A stretch of 64,000 bases of DNA from CAVYYW01 sp963772845 (GCA_963772845.1 CAVYYW010000023.1:101110-165109), one strand, 5' to 3'. Shown: positions 1 through 8,543, numbered from the stretch's first letter. Program-made: numbers and translations. Notes: a model not told the origin generated them from the sequence alone.

Positions 1-115
1 CAAGCTTTTTTATCTTGGCTATATTAGAAATTACCCGGCCTAAAATTAATTAAACATATATTTATAATTTTTTCCTAACTTTTTAAAAACTGCCTATACA
101 AAGCGCTTTGAAGGT

Positions 116-832
116 TTATATTTTATTCGGTTTCAAAATATAGATGATATAACTCCTATCTTCGTCAAAATCCCAATCTACAAAGATATCAGTAACAGGG
201 GTATTCAAAATGCCTTCACTGACTTGTTTTTCAAGCAGTCTTTTTTCGAGCTGTCTTTTACTAAGACGAAGTTGTTCCCTGAATCCTGAACGAATCAATT
301 CTTTTTCAATTTCGACCAGAACACCTTTTCTTTCAACAACAAGTGTCCGGTCATTCAGATAAAGCGACTCAACTTTATCTGGAACCTTTTCTGCCTTTTT
401 GCTCACCCTGATCACTTCGTCATGTACGGCTTTTTTCTGAGAATAATCCGGATAAGAGTCGAATTTCTCTTCTTTATTATTTGGTTTAATGACCCCAAAC
501 ACGATGCCCGAACGATCCTTTAATGACCAATCGTAATACATTTTGTCAACTTGAATAGACGCCGTCTCAAGCAGCTTAGCTTTAATTTCAGGAATCAGCT
601 CCTGCATTAATAAATCACGGGTTTCCTCTACCTTTAGATGATTTTTTTTGCGGACTAACACCTGTTCCATTGGCGTTAAAAAATCACGGAGATAGATTGT
701 GACAAAGGGTTTTTCGATAGAGACATATACAGAAGCGGGCCCTTTCCCAAAATTATCCCGAAACAATTTGCCTGTAAAACTTGCCAATTCCTTATAAACC
801 GCTCTTTCGTCTAATGATTCCTCAGTTTTCAT
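116..832 (-). CDS. DUF2294 (tandem) protein
   Basis: This 238-residue soluble protein holds two copies of a DUF2294-like domain, roughly residues 13-118 and 127-236. The first contains the family signature FGKGPASVYVSI followed by IYLRDFLTPMEQVL; both end with a DW(S/D)...SYIIYILKPN-type segment. The family is common in Bacillales and has no settled biochemical role. Usual members have one domain of about 115-120 residues, so this is a duplicated form. An AGGAGG-like site lies rather far (about 14 nt) upstream of the ATG. No operon partner is seen; hxlR downstream is divergent. The domain call is from motif memory. Confidence 0.75.
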   Translation of the reverse strand: MKTEESLDERAVYKELASFTGKLFRDNFGKGPASVYVSIEKPFVTIYLRDFLTPMEQVLVRKKNHLKVEETRDLLMQELIPEIKAKLLETASIQVDKMYYDWSLKDRSGIVFGVIKPNNKEEKFDSYPDYSQKKAVHDEVIRVSKKAEKVPDKVESLYLNDRTLVVERKGVLVEIEKELIRSGFREQLRLSKRQLEKRLLEKQVSEGILNTPVTDIFVDWDFDEDRSYIIYILKPNKI

Positions 833-879
833 GGAATATAGAATGCCTCCTCACTATTAAAATTCATACTATAAATTTC

Positions 880-915
880 CACAAAACCACACTGTTTAAA
901 CAGCCTTTTTGTGGA
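880..915. repeat. Inverted repeat between DUF2294 gene and hxlR
   Basis: The arms CCACAAAA and TTTTTGTGG flank a CTGTTTAAACAG palindrome. It sits between divergent genes, so it is more likely an operator or a relic than a terminator. A TATAAT at 998-1003 is a plausible hxlR -10 box, but no convincing -35 is seen. Confidence 0.4.
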
Positions 916-1072
916 ATTGAAGGCTCTTAGCTGACCTTACAGGGTAAATAAATTTTACAAAAGATAAAATTCTTCTTATACTTTTGGTATCAATGATTAT
1001 AATACATGTTATTAATAACTATAGTGTCCAAAAATATACTGTTATCACGATTGATTAGGGAGGAGAAAATAA

Positions 1073-1447
1073 ATGGGTCACGTCTGCGAAAGGCAATTTA
1101 ATTGTGAAAAAGAACTTACCCTCGCTGTCATAGGAGGAAAATGGAAAATGCTGATCCTCTGGCATCTTGGAAAAAGCGGCACAAAACGATTTAATGAATT
1201 AAAAAGACTGATTCCTGGTATCACTCAACGAATGCTCGTTACACAGCTTCGCGAGCTGGAGTCCGATTTCATTGTTCACCGGGAGGTCTATCCTGTCGTC
1301 CCACCAAAAGTCGAATATTCCTTGACGCCACAAGGCAAAACACTTATGCCTATACTTGAAAAGATGTATGACTGGGGTAAATCCTATAAAGATTATTTGG
1401 AGGAACACGTCCCTGGCACCATTTCTATAAATGACGATGCTAAATAA
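1073..1447 (+). CDS. hxlR: HxlR-family regulator of the RuMP operon
   Basis: A 124-residue winged-helix protein of the HxlR family, at typical length. It has the N-terminal Cys (CERQFNCEKELTLAVIGGKWK), the WKMLILWHL helix, recognition region ITQRMLVTQLRELE and wing VVPPKVEYSLTPQGK. In B. subtilis HxlR activates hxlAB in response to formaldehyde, with the N-terminal cysteine sensing the aldehyde; the equivalent Cys is present here. The ATG follows GGGAGGAG. The gene sits directly upstream of hxlA-hxlB in the same orientation, and its own terminator is the hairpin at 1464-1495. Assignment is from family motifs plus context and is firm. Confidence 0.93.
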   Translation: MGHVCERQFNCEKELTLAVIGGKWKMLILWHLGKSGTKRFNELKRLIPGITQRMLVTQLRELESDFIVHREVYPVVPPKVEYSLTPQGKTLMPILEKMYDWGKSYKDYLEEHVPGTISINDDAK

Positions 1448-1463
1448 CGAACCTATAGTGAAG

Positions 1464-1495
1464 CAGAGAGAGTGTCTTATTCTCTCTGTTTTTTT
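1464..1495 (+). terminator. hxlR terminator, repeated at each array junction
   Basis: The hairpin CAGAGAGAG...CTCTCTG is followed by a run of T. The same hairpin recurs near 1976, 2510 and 3052, and each time marks the point where inverted and forward hxlA copies meet. Confidence 0.8.
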
Positions 1496-1622
1496 ACTTT
1501 ATACATTTCACGGTATACTTTTAATCACTATATGTTTTAAGTGTGCGTACTTGTAATAAGTATTCTAAGGATTATATACTTTTTATTGCACCAGGAAATT
1601 GATCAAAAGGAGAAATGCAAAA

Positions 1623-1785
1623 ATGAAATTACAATTAGCATTAGATCTCGTAAACATCCCCCAAGCGATTGAGCTTGTTAAAGAAGTAGAGGAACACATT
1701 GATATCGTTGAACTTGGAACACCAGTCATCAACAAGGAAGGTCTTAAAGCCGTTGAAGAAATGAAAGCTGCTTTCCACGTAAGAA
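1623..1785 (+). pseudogene. hxlA: hxlA 5' fragment (array copy F1)
   Basis: It encodes MKLQLALDLVNIPQAIELVK and onward through ELGTPVINKEGLKAVEEMKAAF, the first 53 or so residues of hexulose-6-phosphate synthase, behind a good AAAAGGAGAAATG ribosome binding site. After about 1785 the similarity stops. The frame then reads unrelated sequence to a stop at 1889, partly through the inverted copy R1. It lacks the catalytic barrel, so at most it gives a short truncated peptide. Confidence 0.85.
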
Positions 1786-2135
1786 GCTGCAATCCAGTCA
1801 CTGCCATAAATGCGTTGCTACTGCAGATAAATGGTTTGGGTGAAGAGATTAATGTTGATATTCTCCTACTGATCGATTTCCTGGTGTAATAAAAAGTATA
1901 TAATTTAGATATTTAGCGCATGCGCTTTTAACACTATAGTGATGAAAAAGTATAAAGTGAAATGTATAAAGTGAAAAAAACAGAGAGAATGAGGTTCTCT
2001 CACTGTTTTTTTACTTTATACATTTCACGGTATACTTTTCATCACTATATGTTTTAAATGTGCGTACTTGCAATAAATATTCTAAGATTATATACTTTTT
2101 ATTGCACGAGGAAATTGATAAAGGAGAAATGCCAA

Positions 2136-2260
2136 ATGAAATTACAATTAGGATTAGATCGCTTAAACATCCCAAGAGATTGAGCTTGTTAAAGAAGTAG
2201 AGGAACACATTGATATCGTTGAACTGGAACTCCAGAATCAAAAGGAAGGCAGAAGATTTG
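2136..2260 (+). pseudogene. hxlA: hxlA 5' fragment (array copy F2)
   Basis: The start MKLQLGLDRLNIP resembles the hxlA N-terminus but has lost bases relative to F1, so the frame breaks within about 15 codons. Ribosome binding site and promoter region are still recognisable. The fragment runs into an AAGGAAGG...CCTTCCTTTT palindromic junction with inverted copy R2. Confidence 0.75.
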
Positions 2261-2275
2261 TGCAAAGCTTTTAAG

Positions 2276-2391
2276 ACCTTCCTTTTAATGACTGGAGATA
2301 TAAGTTAAAAGATATCAATGTGTTACTCTACTTCTTTAACAAGCTCAATGCTTTGAGATTTGAAGAGATCTAATGCTAATTGTAATTTCAT
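2276..2391 (-). pseudogene. hxlA: Inverted hxlA 5' fragment (array copy R2)
   Basis: Read on the minus strand from the ATG at 2391 this is again the hxlA start (MKLQLALDL), with GGAGAGGTGCCAA upstream and the usual upstream region out to about 2510. The frame is lost after a few codons. It is the mirror image of copies F2 and F3. Confidence 0.75.
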
Positions 2392-2666
2392 TTGGCACCT
2401 CTCCTTTTGATAAAGGAACGCTATAATCTTAGAATATTTATTGCAAGTACGCACATTTAAAACATATAGTGATGAAAAGTATACGGTGAAATGTATAAAG
2501 TAAAAAAACAGAGAGAATGAGGTGCTCTCTCTGTTTTTTTACTTTATACATTTCACGGTATACTTTTCATCACTATATGTTTTAAATGTGCGTACTTGCA
2601 ATAAATATTCTAAGATTATATACTTTTTATTGCACGAGGAAATTGATACAAAAGGAGAAATGCCAA

Positions 2667-2812
2667 ATGAAATTACAATTAGCATTAGATCTCGTAAACA
2701 TGCCCGCAAGAGATTGAGCTTGTTAAAGAAGTAGAGGAACACATTGATATCGTTGAACTTGGAACTCCAGTCATCAACAAGGAAGGTCTTAAAGAGTTGA
2801 AGAAATGAAAGA
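2667..2812 (+). pseudogene. hxlA: hxlA 5' fragment (array copy F3)
   Basis: MKLQLALDLVNMPAR is followed by a frame break. The nucleotide similarity continues through the segment encoding ELGTPVINKEGLK to about 2812, where the sequence turns into the inverted copy R3. Confidence 0.75.
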
Positions 2813-2814
2813 TG

Positions 2815-2926
2815 ATTTTGTTGATGACTTGGAGTTATAAGTTAAAAGATATAGCAATATGTTTCTCTACTTCTTTAACAAGATGTGGAATGGGGGGATG
2901 TTTAAGAGATCTAATTGTAATTTCAT
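2815..2926 (-). pseudogene. hxlA: Inverted hxlA 5' fragment (array copy R3)
   Basis: On the minus strand an ATG at 2926 begins a degraded hxlA start. The segment 2815-2885 matches the reverse complement of the hxlA stretch encoding VKEVEEHIDIVELGTPVIN with substitutions. The inverted promoter region follows to about 3055. Confidence 0.7.
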
Positions 2927-3211
2927 TTGGCATTTCTCTTTTGATCAATTTATGGTGCAATAAAAGTATATAATCTTAGAATATTTATTCAAGTAAGCAC
3001 AGATTAAAACATATAGTGATGAAAAGTATAAGGTGAAATGTATAAAGTAAAAAAACAGAGAGAAAAGGGATTCTCTCTGTTTTCTTACTTAATGAATTTA
3101 ACGGTATACTTTTTATCACTATGTGCTTTAAGTGTGTGTACTTGTAATATATATTCTAAGGATATATACTTCTTTATGCACCAGGAAACTGAGCAAAAGG
3201 AGAAATGCCAA

Positions 3212-3856
3212 ATGAAATTACAATTAGCATTAGATCTTGTAAACATCCCCCAAGCGATCGAGCTTAGTTAAAGAAGTAGAGGATCATATTGATATCGTTG
3301 AACTTGGAACACCAGTCATCAACAAGGAAGGTCTTAAAGCTGTTGAAAGAAATGAAAGCTGCTTTCCCTAACCTAGAAGTCCTTGCTGATGTTAAAATTA
3401 TGGATGCAGCCGGACATGAAGTCGGACAAGCCTCTGACGCTGGTGCAGACATTGTGACAATTCTAGGTCAGGCTGAAGACGCTTCAATCAAAGGTGCAGT
3501 AGAAGAAGCGAAGAAACGGGGCAAAAAAATTCTCGTAGATATGATTGCTGTAAAAGATATCAAAAAACGTGCAGCTGAGCTTGATGAATTAGGCGCTGAC
3601 TATATTTGCGTCCACACAGGCTATGATCTGCAAGCTGAAGGCAAGGATTCTTTCGAAGACCTTCGCACAATCAAAAGCGTTGTAAAAAACTCTAAGATTG
3701 CCATCGCAGGCGGCATTAAGCTTGAAACCGTTGCGGAAGTCATCAAAGAACAGCCGGACCTCATCGTTGTTGGCGGCGGAATCACAAGCAAAGATGACAA
3801 AAAATCAGAAGCAGCTCAAGATTCAACAACTTATTAAAGAAGGCGCGACTGCATAA
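3212..3856 (+). CDS. hxlA: 3-hexulose-6-phosphate synthase (three apparent frameshifts)
   Basis: This is the only full-length hxlA. The enzyme condenses formaldehyde with ribulose 5-phosphate to give hexulose 6-phosphate (RuMP formaldehyde fixation). The core frame 3289-3837 shows VLADVKIMDAAGHEV (the catalytic Asp-Lys-x-Asp-like region), HTGYDLQA and IAIAGGIK. Compared with copy F1 and family length (about 211 residues) there is an extra A near 3266, an extra A near 3350, and a third indel near 3800, after which QQLIKEGATA and TAA at 3854-3856 are restored. The stop lies 1 nt before the hxlB ATG. Either a pseudogene or, given similar indels in essential genes of this window, sequencing error. 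Confidence 0.85.
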
Positions 3857-3857
3857 C

Positions 3858-4412
3858 ATGCAAATCTCCGAGTACACAGCTGAAATTCTTACTGAGCTGA
3901 AGCGTACCTTGGACCGCATCAATGATGAGGATGCTGAAAAACTGGCTGAAGGCATATTACAAGCCAAAAAAGTTTTCGTAGCCGGCGGCGGACGCTCCGG
4001 TTTCATGGCGAAGTCGTTCGTCATGCGCATGATGCATGTGGGTCTTGAACCTTACGTTGTCGGTGAAACCGTCACACCGAATCTGGAATCCGATGATATA
4101 TTCATCGTTGGTTCCGGATCGGGTGAGACACAAAGCCTGGCTGCGATGACTGAGAAAGCCAAGGACATTGGTGCCACAGTTGCTGCTGTAACGACCAATC
4201 CTGACTCAACAATCGGCCGATTAGCGGATATCAAAATTGAACTTCCTGCTCAGGCAAAAGCAGACGGGAACAGCGGAAAGTCGATTCAGCCGATGGGCTC
4301 CCTGTTCGAACAGTCTCTGTTACTTTTTTACGATGCCGTGATCTTACGATTTATGGAGAAAAAAGGATTGGACTCAGACACCATGTACGGCAGACACGCC
4401 AATTTAGAATAG
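3858..4412 (+). CDS. hxlB: 6-phospho-3-hexuloisomerase
   Basis: An intact 184-residue SIS-domain isomerase that converts hexulose 6-phosphate to fructose 6-phosphate, the second RuMP step. Visible motifs are VFVAGGGRSGFMAKSF, the phosphosugar-binding loop GSGSGETQSL, TTNPDSTIG and the C-terminal GSLFEQSLL...DSDTMYGRHANLE typical of PHI. It starts one base after hxlA, so translation is probably coupled, and it ends before a strong hairpin. If hxlA is truly broken, this gene would be an orphan; its intact state argues for a working pair. Confidence 0.93.
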   Translation: MQISEYTAEILTELKRTLDRINDEDAEKLAEGILQAKKVFVAGGGRSGFMAKSFVMRMMHVGLEPYVVGETVTPNLESDDIFIVGSGSGETQSLAAMTEKAKDIGATVAAVTTNPDSTIGRLADIKIELPAQAKADGNSGKSIQPMGSLFEQSLLLFYDAVILRFMEKKGLDSDTMYGRHANLE

Positions 4413-4426
4413 AAGTTAAGACTAAG

Positions 4427-4459
4427 GAAAAAGGGAGGCCGGATGGCTTCCCTTTTTTA
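4427..4459 (+). terminator. hxlAB terminator
   Basis: The stem AAGGGAGGCC / GGCTTCCCTT with a 4-nt loop is followed by TTTT, 15 nt past the hxlB stop. Confidence 0.85.
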
Positions 4460-4480
4460 TGTCATTTGATCAAATTATGG

Positions 4481-4564
4481 GAAGTGGCGGGCAAATCCCG
4501 AGAAGTGGCAGGCAAACTACTGGAAGTGGCGGGCAAATGACCGAAAGTGGCAGACAAATCAGCT
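4481..4564. repeat. 21-bp tandem repeat, four copies
   Basis: The unit GAAGTGGCGGGCAAAT plus 5 variable bases recurs with exact 21-nt spacing at 4481, 4502, 4523 and 4544. On the minus strand it reads as a 7-residue repeat (LPATSRD), but there is no start or ribosome binding site, so I treat it as non-coding. Confidence 0.8.
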
Positions 4565-4599
4565 GAGCGGGCAATAACCTTCGAATGGGAACGGTCCCA

Positions 4600-5520
4600 C
4601 ACCATCTTGAAGAACGTTCTAGACCAATTCGGAAGCTGATTTCGCATAGATCTTTACTAAATCAGCTTAAATCTATGAAAAATCAAAAGAAATGCCGATT
4701 TTTCATTCCTTATTTTATTTGAATTTATTAAAAGGCAGCTGGAACGGTGCGGCAGAGCGCACCGCACATTATTTATGATCTTAAATAGCTCAGTCTGGTT
4801 CCTTGAAATTCCACTAGATTTCTAAAGGCTGAAATCCATTTGCAAAGAAAGACCGAGCTGCCGGGAACGTTCGAAACTCCTCAAAAAATACTCAGTGTAT
4901 TATTGAAAAAATGGCAATTCCCTAGAATTTTATAGATAACAAGTTTTTCCATTTTATCATCAATTGCTTCGCATTTTCTTCGTGCGATGTGGATGCTGTT
5001 TCTAGGCTGGCAGGATCAGCGTGGTTGCCACTAAAAAGTCCAGTTAGAAGTTTCCCCTACTCACTCGGCTGTGCTTCTGGAAACTTGAGGTGCCACGTGA
5101 TCCGCTAATGGCCGCTGAAGATCTATAGCCATAATTGACTTCTAAAGGAGATTACATAACGTTGATTGAAGCGGATGGCACGAGACTCCACAGTCACAAC
5201 GTCTTATGCGAGGAGGCTTGCGGAGCGCCTTCGGAAAGCGAGGGTATTTCAGCTTTCAATGTATGCCATCGCATTTTCTTCGTACGATGCGGAATCATCT
5301 GGACACCTATAAGTTGATTGAAGCGGAGGGCGCGAGACTCCAGCGGGACCAGCACGCGTCCGAAGATCCACTTTGGTGCACAAAGAAACCACGCCAAAGT
5401 TAGCTGAGGCCGTGCCCGCGGAAAGCGAGCAGCCTAAAGCGGCAATCAATAACCACGACGGCGAGCGGGGGACTTTTTCAGTGACCTCATGTGCCATTTC
5501 GTTCGCACAGCAAAATACAA
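4600..5520. repeat. Degenerate intergenic repeats, no supported gene
   Basis: Two copies of an interspersed element begin GTTGATTGAAGCGGA at 5161 and 5313. The second runs through GCGCGAGACTCCAGCGGGA and GCCCGCGGAAAGCGAG to CTTTTTCAGTGACCTCAT near 5490. A relative lies at 51483-51650. A second motif, ATCGCATTTTCTTCGT, occurs near 4970 and 5269. The small ORFs here are by-products of the repeats. Confidence 0.65.
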
Positions 5521-5521
5521 G

Positions 5522-5556
5522 AAAAAAGGACAGCCCTCCGGCTATCCTCCTTTTAC
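5522..5556 (-). terminator. Terminator of the ArsR/AHSA1 operon
   Basis: Read on the minus strand: AGGAGGATAGCC, loop GGAG, GGCTGTCCT, then a T run. It overlaps the last codon of the AHSA1 gene. Confidence 0.8.
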
Positions 5557-6029
5557 TGATTAATCAGCCTGCCATATTGCTCGTGCCATTTTCTCCACTC
5601 ATCGATAGGGAACTCCATTTCTTTGCCTTCAAGTACAGCTCGCATCATATCGAGGCAAACATGCCAGCCGGCAAGATCCTTGGACGTTTGATCACTTAAA
5701 GCTGGAATGAACTCTTTTAAGATCAACAGGCAGCCTTCATCGCTCGGATACAGCTCAAACCTGACCCAGCCCTCTCCCCATTCAAACTGCAGGAAAGACT
5801 GCTTTTTCATGTCCAGAATTTTAATATCAAAAGAATCTCCTGTTCCATCATTCATGTTAAACTTTATTGTTCCTTCTTTTTGGAGATCTTCAACCTGAAG
5901 ATTAGACATCCATTTTTTCAACTTATCATTTTCTGTCAGCGCCCCCCAGACCTTTTCAACCGAGTGCTTGAGCGGGCGATTATACTTAGCGATATAGCCA
6001 TTCTCCACCTTTTCTACGACTGCCAGCAT
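5553..6029 (-). CDS. SRPBCC/AHSA1-domain protein
   Basis: A 158-residue START-like fold protein of the AHSA1 (activator of Hsp90 ATPase homologue 1-like) group. Hallmarks are the N-terminal RPLKHSVEKVWGALTENDKLKKWM and the C-terminal GWHVCLDMMRAVLEG. Such proteins have a hydrophobic ligand pocket; the ligand is unknown. It starts 2 nt after the upstream ArsR gene, with GAGGAGGAA lying inside the ArsR 3' end, so the two are translationally coupled. This ArsR-AHSA1 pairing is widespread in Firmicutes. Confidence 0.85.
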   Translation of the reverse strand: MLAVVEKVENGYIAKYNRPLKHSVEKVWGALTENDKLKKWMSNLQVEDLQKEGTIKFNMNDGTGDSFDIKILDMKKQSFLQFEWGEGWVRFELYPSDEGCLLILKEFIPALSDQTSKDLAGWHVCLDMMRAVLEGKEMEFPIDEWRKWHEQYGRLINQ

Positions 6030-6031
6030 CG

Positions 6032-6361
6032 TTATTCCTCCTCATCTAATAGTTGCTCCAAATCATCCAACTTCTCTGACCAATATGCCCGGTAAGGTTC
6101 CAGCCAGTTATCAATTTCCGCAAGCGGTCCTGCATTTAAATGATAAATGTGCCGTTGGGATTCTTTATTAATGGTCACCAGCCCCGCTTCTCTTAATTTG
6201 CGGAGGTGCTTAGAAACACCTGGCTGACTTAGCTGCGTTCGCTCCACTAATTCGCCAACAGACCTTGGCCGGGTTCTTATAAGGTCAATAATCTTCCTTC
6301 GATTTTCCTCAGCAATGACTTCGAACAGGCTTGCACGATCTTTTTCCTCCACACGAATCAC
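6032..6361 (-). CDS. ArsR-family regulator of the AHSA1 gene
   Basis: A 109-residue winged helix: RRKIIDLIRTRPRSVGELVERTQLSQPGVSKHLRKLREAGLV is the helix-turn-helix, followed by a wing and a C-terminal helix. No metal-binding CxC motif of arsenic sensors is visible, which fits the non-metal SdpR-like branch. I choose the GTG at 6361 because AAAGGA precedes it and it gives the usual length; the longer open frame to 6481 lacks a site and family similarity. The palindrome at 6371-6390 just upstream suggests autorepression. Confidence 0.85.
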   Translation of the reverse strand: MIRVEEKDRASLFEVIAEENRRKIIDLIRTRPRSVGELVERTQLSQPGVSKHLRKLREAGLVTINKESQRHIYHLNAGPLAEIDNWLEPYRAYWSEKLDDLEQLLDEEE

Positions 6362-6370
6362 TTTCCTTTT

Positions 6371-6390
6371 ATATAACCATACAGTTATAT
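6371..6390 (-). promoter_or_regulatory. Palindromic operator before the ArsR gene
   Basis: ATATAAC-CATACA-GTTATAT: perfect 7-bp arms around a 6-bp centre, 10 nt upstream of the GTG start. Position and symmetry fit an ArsR-dimer operator overlapping the promoter. Confidence 0.7.
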
Positions 6391-6638
6391 TACTATCAAA
6401 GAATATAAAGAGCAAATATGAAAACTGCTCGTTAAAAAATGCCACACCTTTTACTTGAAAACTTGGTTTTTCTCCAAGCATTTAGAGGCAAAAACCTTTG
6501 TTGCGAGCCAGCTGCTTGAGTAAACATCATTGCAGGCTTGTGCCGGAGAGGAGGTTGAGCGATGTTGAAACATAGGCACACTCTTGCCGTACTTAATTCC
6601 GATTTCCCCTTTAGGGAAGTTAAACATTCTTAAAGCAT

Positions 6639-6673
6639 AAAAAGGATACCCCAATTTGGATATCCCTTTAAAA
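6639..6673 (-). terminator. Holin gene terminator
   Basis: Minus-strand stem AAAGGGATATCC / GGGTATCCTTTTT, 8 nt past the stop of the holin gene. Confidence 0.75.
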
Positions 6674-6680
6674 ACATCAC

Positions 6681-7016
6681 TTAAGCATCTTTTTTCAATT
6701 CTTTTTCTGCCGTTTTAATAAAAATGGTGTAAGCCGCTCTGACTGCCCCTTCGATCTCTGCTTCATCGACTTTAATATGGTGGCGCTTCAGCATCCTCGA
6801 CAGCCAATCGCAGGCATGTTTGAGTTTCAAGTCTCCACCGCCTGCTTTATAAACATCTTCAGCGTAATGCACTGCTTGTAAAGCCAGCATCTGGATGTGC
6901 TTGTTTATAATATATTTCACGATCGCTCTTATGGCATAACCTGCGACCCCAGTACCGGTAATACCTAAAAATGTGAGAACGGCATCGATAATATGATTTT
7001 CCACTTCATCGCTCAC
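6681..7016 (-). CDS. Phage holin, LLH family (orphan)
   Basis: A 111-residue protein with one N-terminal hydrophobic segment (about residues 8-32, IIDAVLTFLGITGTGVAGYAIRA) and a helical charged remainder, AVHYAEDVYKAGGGDLKLKHACDWL...IEGAVRAAYTIF, the pattern of LL-H type phage holins. Holins form membrane lesions at the end of a lytic cycle. No endolysin or other phage gene is near, so this is a relic or a domesticated copy. The start is a GTG with only a weak ribosome binding site. Confidence 0.75.
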   Translation of the reverse strand: MSDEVENHIIDAVLTFLGITGTGVAGYAIRAIVKYIINKHIQMLALQAVHYAEDVYKAGGGDLKLKHACDWLSRMLKRHHIKVDEAEIEGAVRAAYTIFIKTAEKELKKDA

Positions 7017-7386
7017 CTATTCTTTATTTAAACATGACATTCCACATTTGTTTATTTACATTCAAAGTTAGTTTCATGAGCAACAATAAACTCCCACTGA
7101 CCAATGCCGTTTACGAAAAGGCTTGTGTGGAAGTCCTGGAATATAGTCTTTAACAATGTGTTAATCTGTCAATAAAACCACTCCTATTAATCTACTAATA
7201 TATTTGTCTTCTCTCTATCATATTCTTGAAATTGAAAATTGAACTGGACAAGACCTCTTAAATTAGTAGAATCATTCATTATTTAGGGGAATCTGTGGAA
7301 TGGAGGGCGGATCAGTAGTAACGTGTCAAAGAAACACTAAAAAGACATCTCTATGAAGGGTTCTGGGTCAAAGAAATGTCTCAATT
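7017..7386. other. Intergenic, no feature recognised
   Basis: About 370 bp of A+T-rich sequence. I see no gene, strong hairpin or repeat in it. Confidence 0.5.
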
Positions 7387-8470
7387 TTATCGAATGAACG
7401 GATGGATCATACGACTCAATGCTTTAAAGAAATTAATGTTTTTACTTGTGATCAAGCCTTCAATTAATTTATTATTGATTGATTTTGTTATACGATCCAT
7501 CTGTTTGTTGTCTAATTTTTCAAAGGCTCTTCGGAGAGTAAGGGAATCTTGATACCCCTGTGCTAGTGGCTCCACAAGCGTTTCGTAATCACCCTCTCCA
7601 ACGATGTCCTGTGCTGCATAAATTCCTGTGAGCATCGATTCAAACTGTCCGAACCCAAAGGCAGGGGTAATAGCTCCCCAGCAGTTCCCAACAAAAAATG
7701 TGTTGCCAATCCGCGAAAACTCACTTTTGCCTATGCGATAATCTTTAACAGAAAATTCATCTATAATCTGAAGTTCTTGATCCAGTTTTTCAGAACAATT
7801 TGCGATACATTTTTTCCATAATTGTTCTTTATCCAACGATTCGTTTTCAGGATATTGCGGATAAGCTAACACCAGAGAGGCTTCTTGATCAGAATAGCGG
7901 GAGTAAATAAGCCATTCCTTTAGGCGCAAATGTATTATTGAAAAAAACATGAGGCACGGTTTGATTAAATGCCCCCTTCACGACTGCTCCCTTAAAACTG
8001 ACTTTGAGTGCCACATCAAACGGCTGTAATTTTTCAGTATCTGCCGGATCCCCAGTTGCCAAAACCACATGTGTGTAGTCTTTTGAGATTTCTTTATAAG
8101 TTACTTCCCGGTTGTATGTAATTTCTGCTTTCAACTGGCTTACAAGCTGCTTCTCATAGGAGTCCGGATGCTTCCCTCTCATATTTGTGAAACCCAGGTG
8201 CCCATCTATAAAAGACGATTCATTTTCTGAATATAAGACGATTTTTTGTATATTGCTGGAAGGTTTCAGGTGAAGATCGTGATGCTCAGATAAATATTTA
8301 ATCGCATCATCAATTGGGGTATGGAACATTGAAAGCATCGCTTCGGCAATAACAAAGCGATCACCAGCCATTTCCCGCTTTTCAAAAATGTCCGCGTGAT
8401 AACCATGCTTTTCAAGAGTAAGAGCACAAGCAAGCCCTGACATCCCAGCGCCAATAATAGCTATTTTCAT
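7387..8470 (-). CDS. FAD-dependent oxidoreductase, one frameshift
   Basis: The N-terminal part (8470-7889) starts MKIAIIGAGMSGLACALTLE with the GxGxxG dinucleotide fold and EKREMAGDR. The second frame (to 7387) continues SDQEASLVLAYPQYPENES and has the FAD C-terminal motif FVGNCWGAITPAFGFGQFES...GIYAAQDI. The two overlap near 7890-7925, so a single-base indel joins them into about 355 residues. A strong GGAGGAG precedes the ATG. The family is NAD(P)/FAD-dependent oxidoreductase; the substrate is unknown. It may be a pseudogene, or intact if the indel is a sequence error. Confidence 0.75.
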
Positions 8471-8543
8471 ACAGGCTCCTCCTTTTTTTCAGCATGAGAT
8501 TAGTATGATGCAGAAACGGGTTTCTATACAAAATCAAACCGCA

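Larger units (their letters stand above)
1464..3260. repeat. Alternating inverted/direct array of the hxlA promoter and 5' end
   Basis: A block made of the hxlR terminator, the hxlA upstream region (GTATACTTTT..CACTATATG...TATATACTTTTTATTGCAC) and the first 90-160 bp of hxlA occurs seven times in alternating orientation. Forward copies start near 1464, 1990, 2515 and 3060. Inverted copies lie at about 1857-1990, 2276-2510 and 2815-3055. Terminator-to-terminator spacing is about 517, 528 and 546 bp. Neighbouring copies form long imperfect palindromes centred on the terminator hairpins. The copies differ by scattered substitutions and 1-nt indels, so they are not recent identical duplicates. 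Only the last forward copy runs on into the rest of hxlA. Confidence 0.9.

Noticed and set aside
1464..3260. hxlA array as a CRISPR, phase-variation cassette or invertase switch
   Set aside because: Repeats are hundreds of bases long, alternate in orientation and contain gene starts. No recombinase gene or recognisable crossover sites lie nearby.
4481..4564. Short regularly spaced repeats as a CRISPR array
   Set aside because: The units are contiguous 21-bp tandem copies with only about 5 variable bases, with no spacer-length unique sequence and no cas genes.
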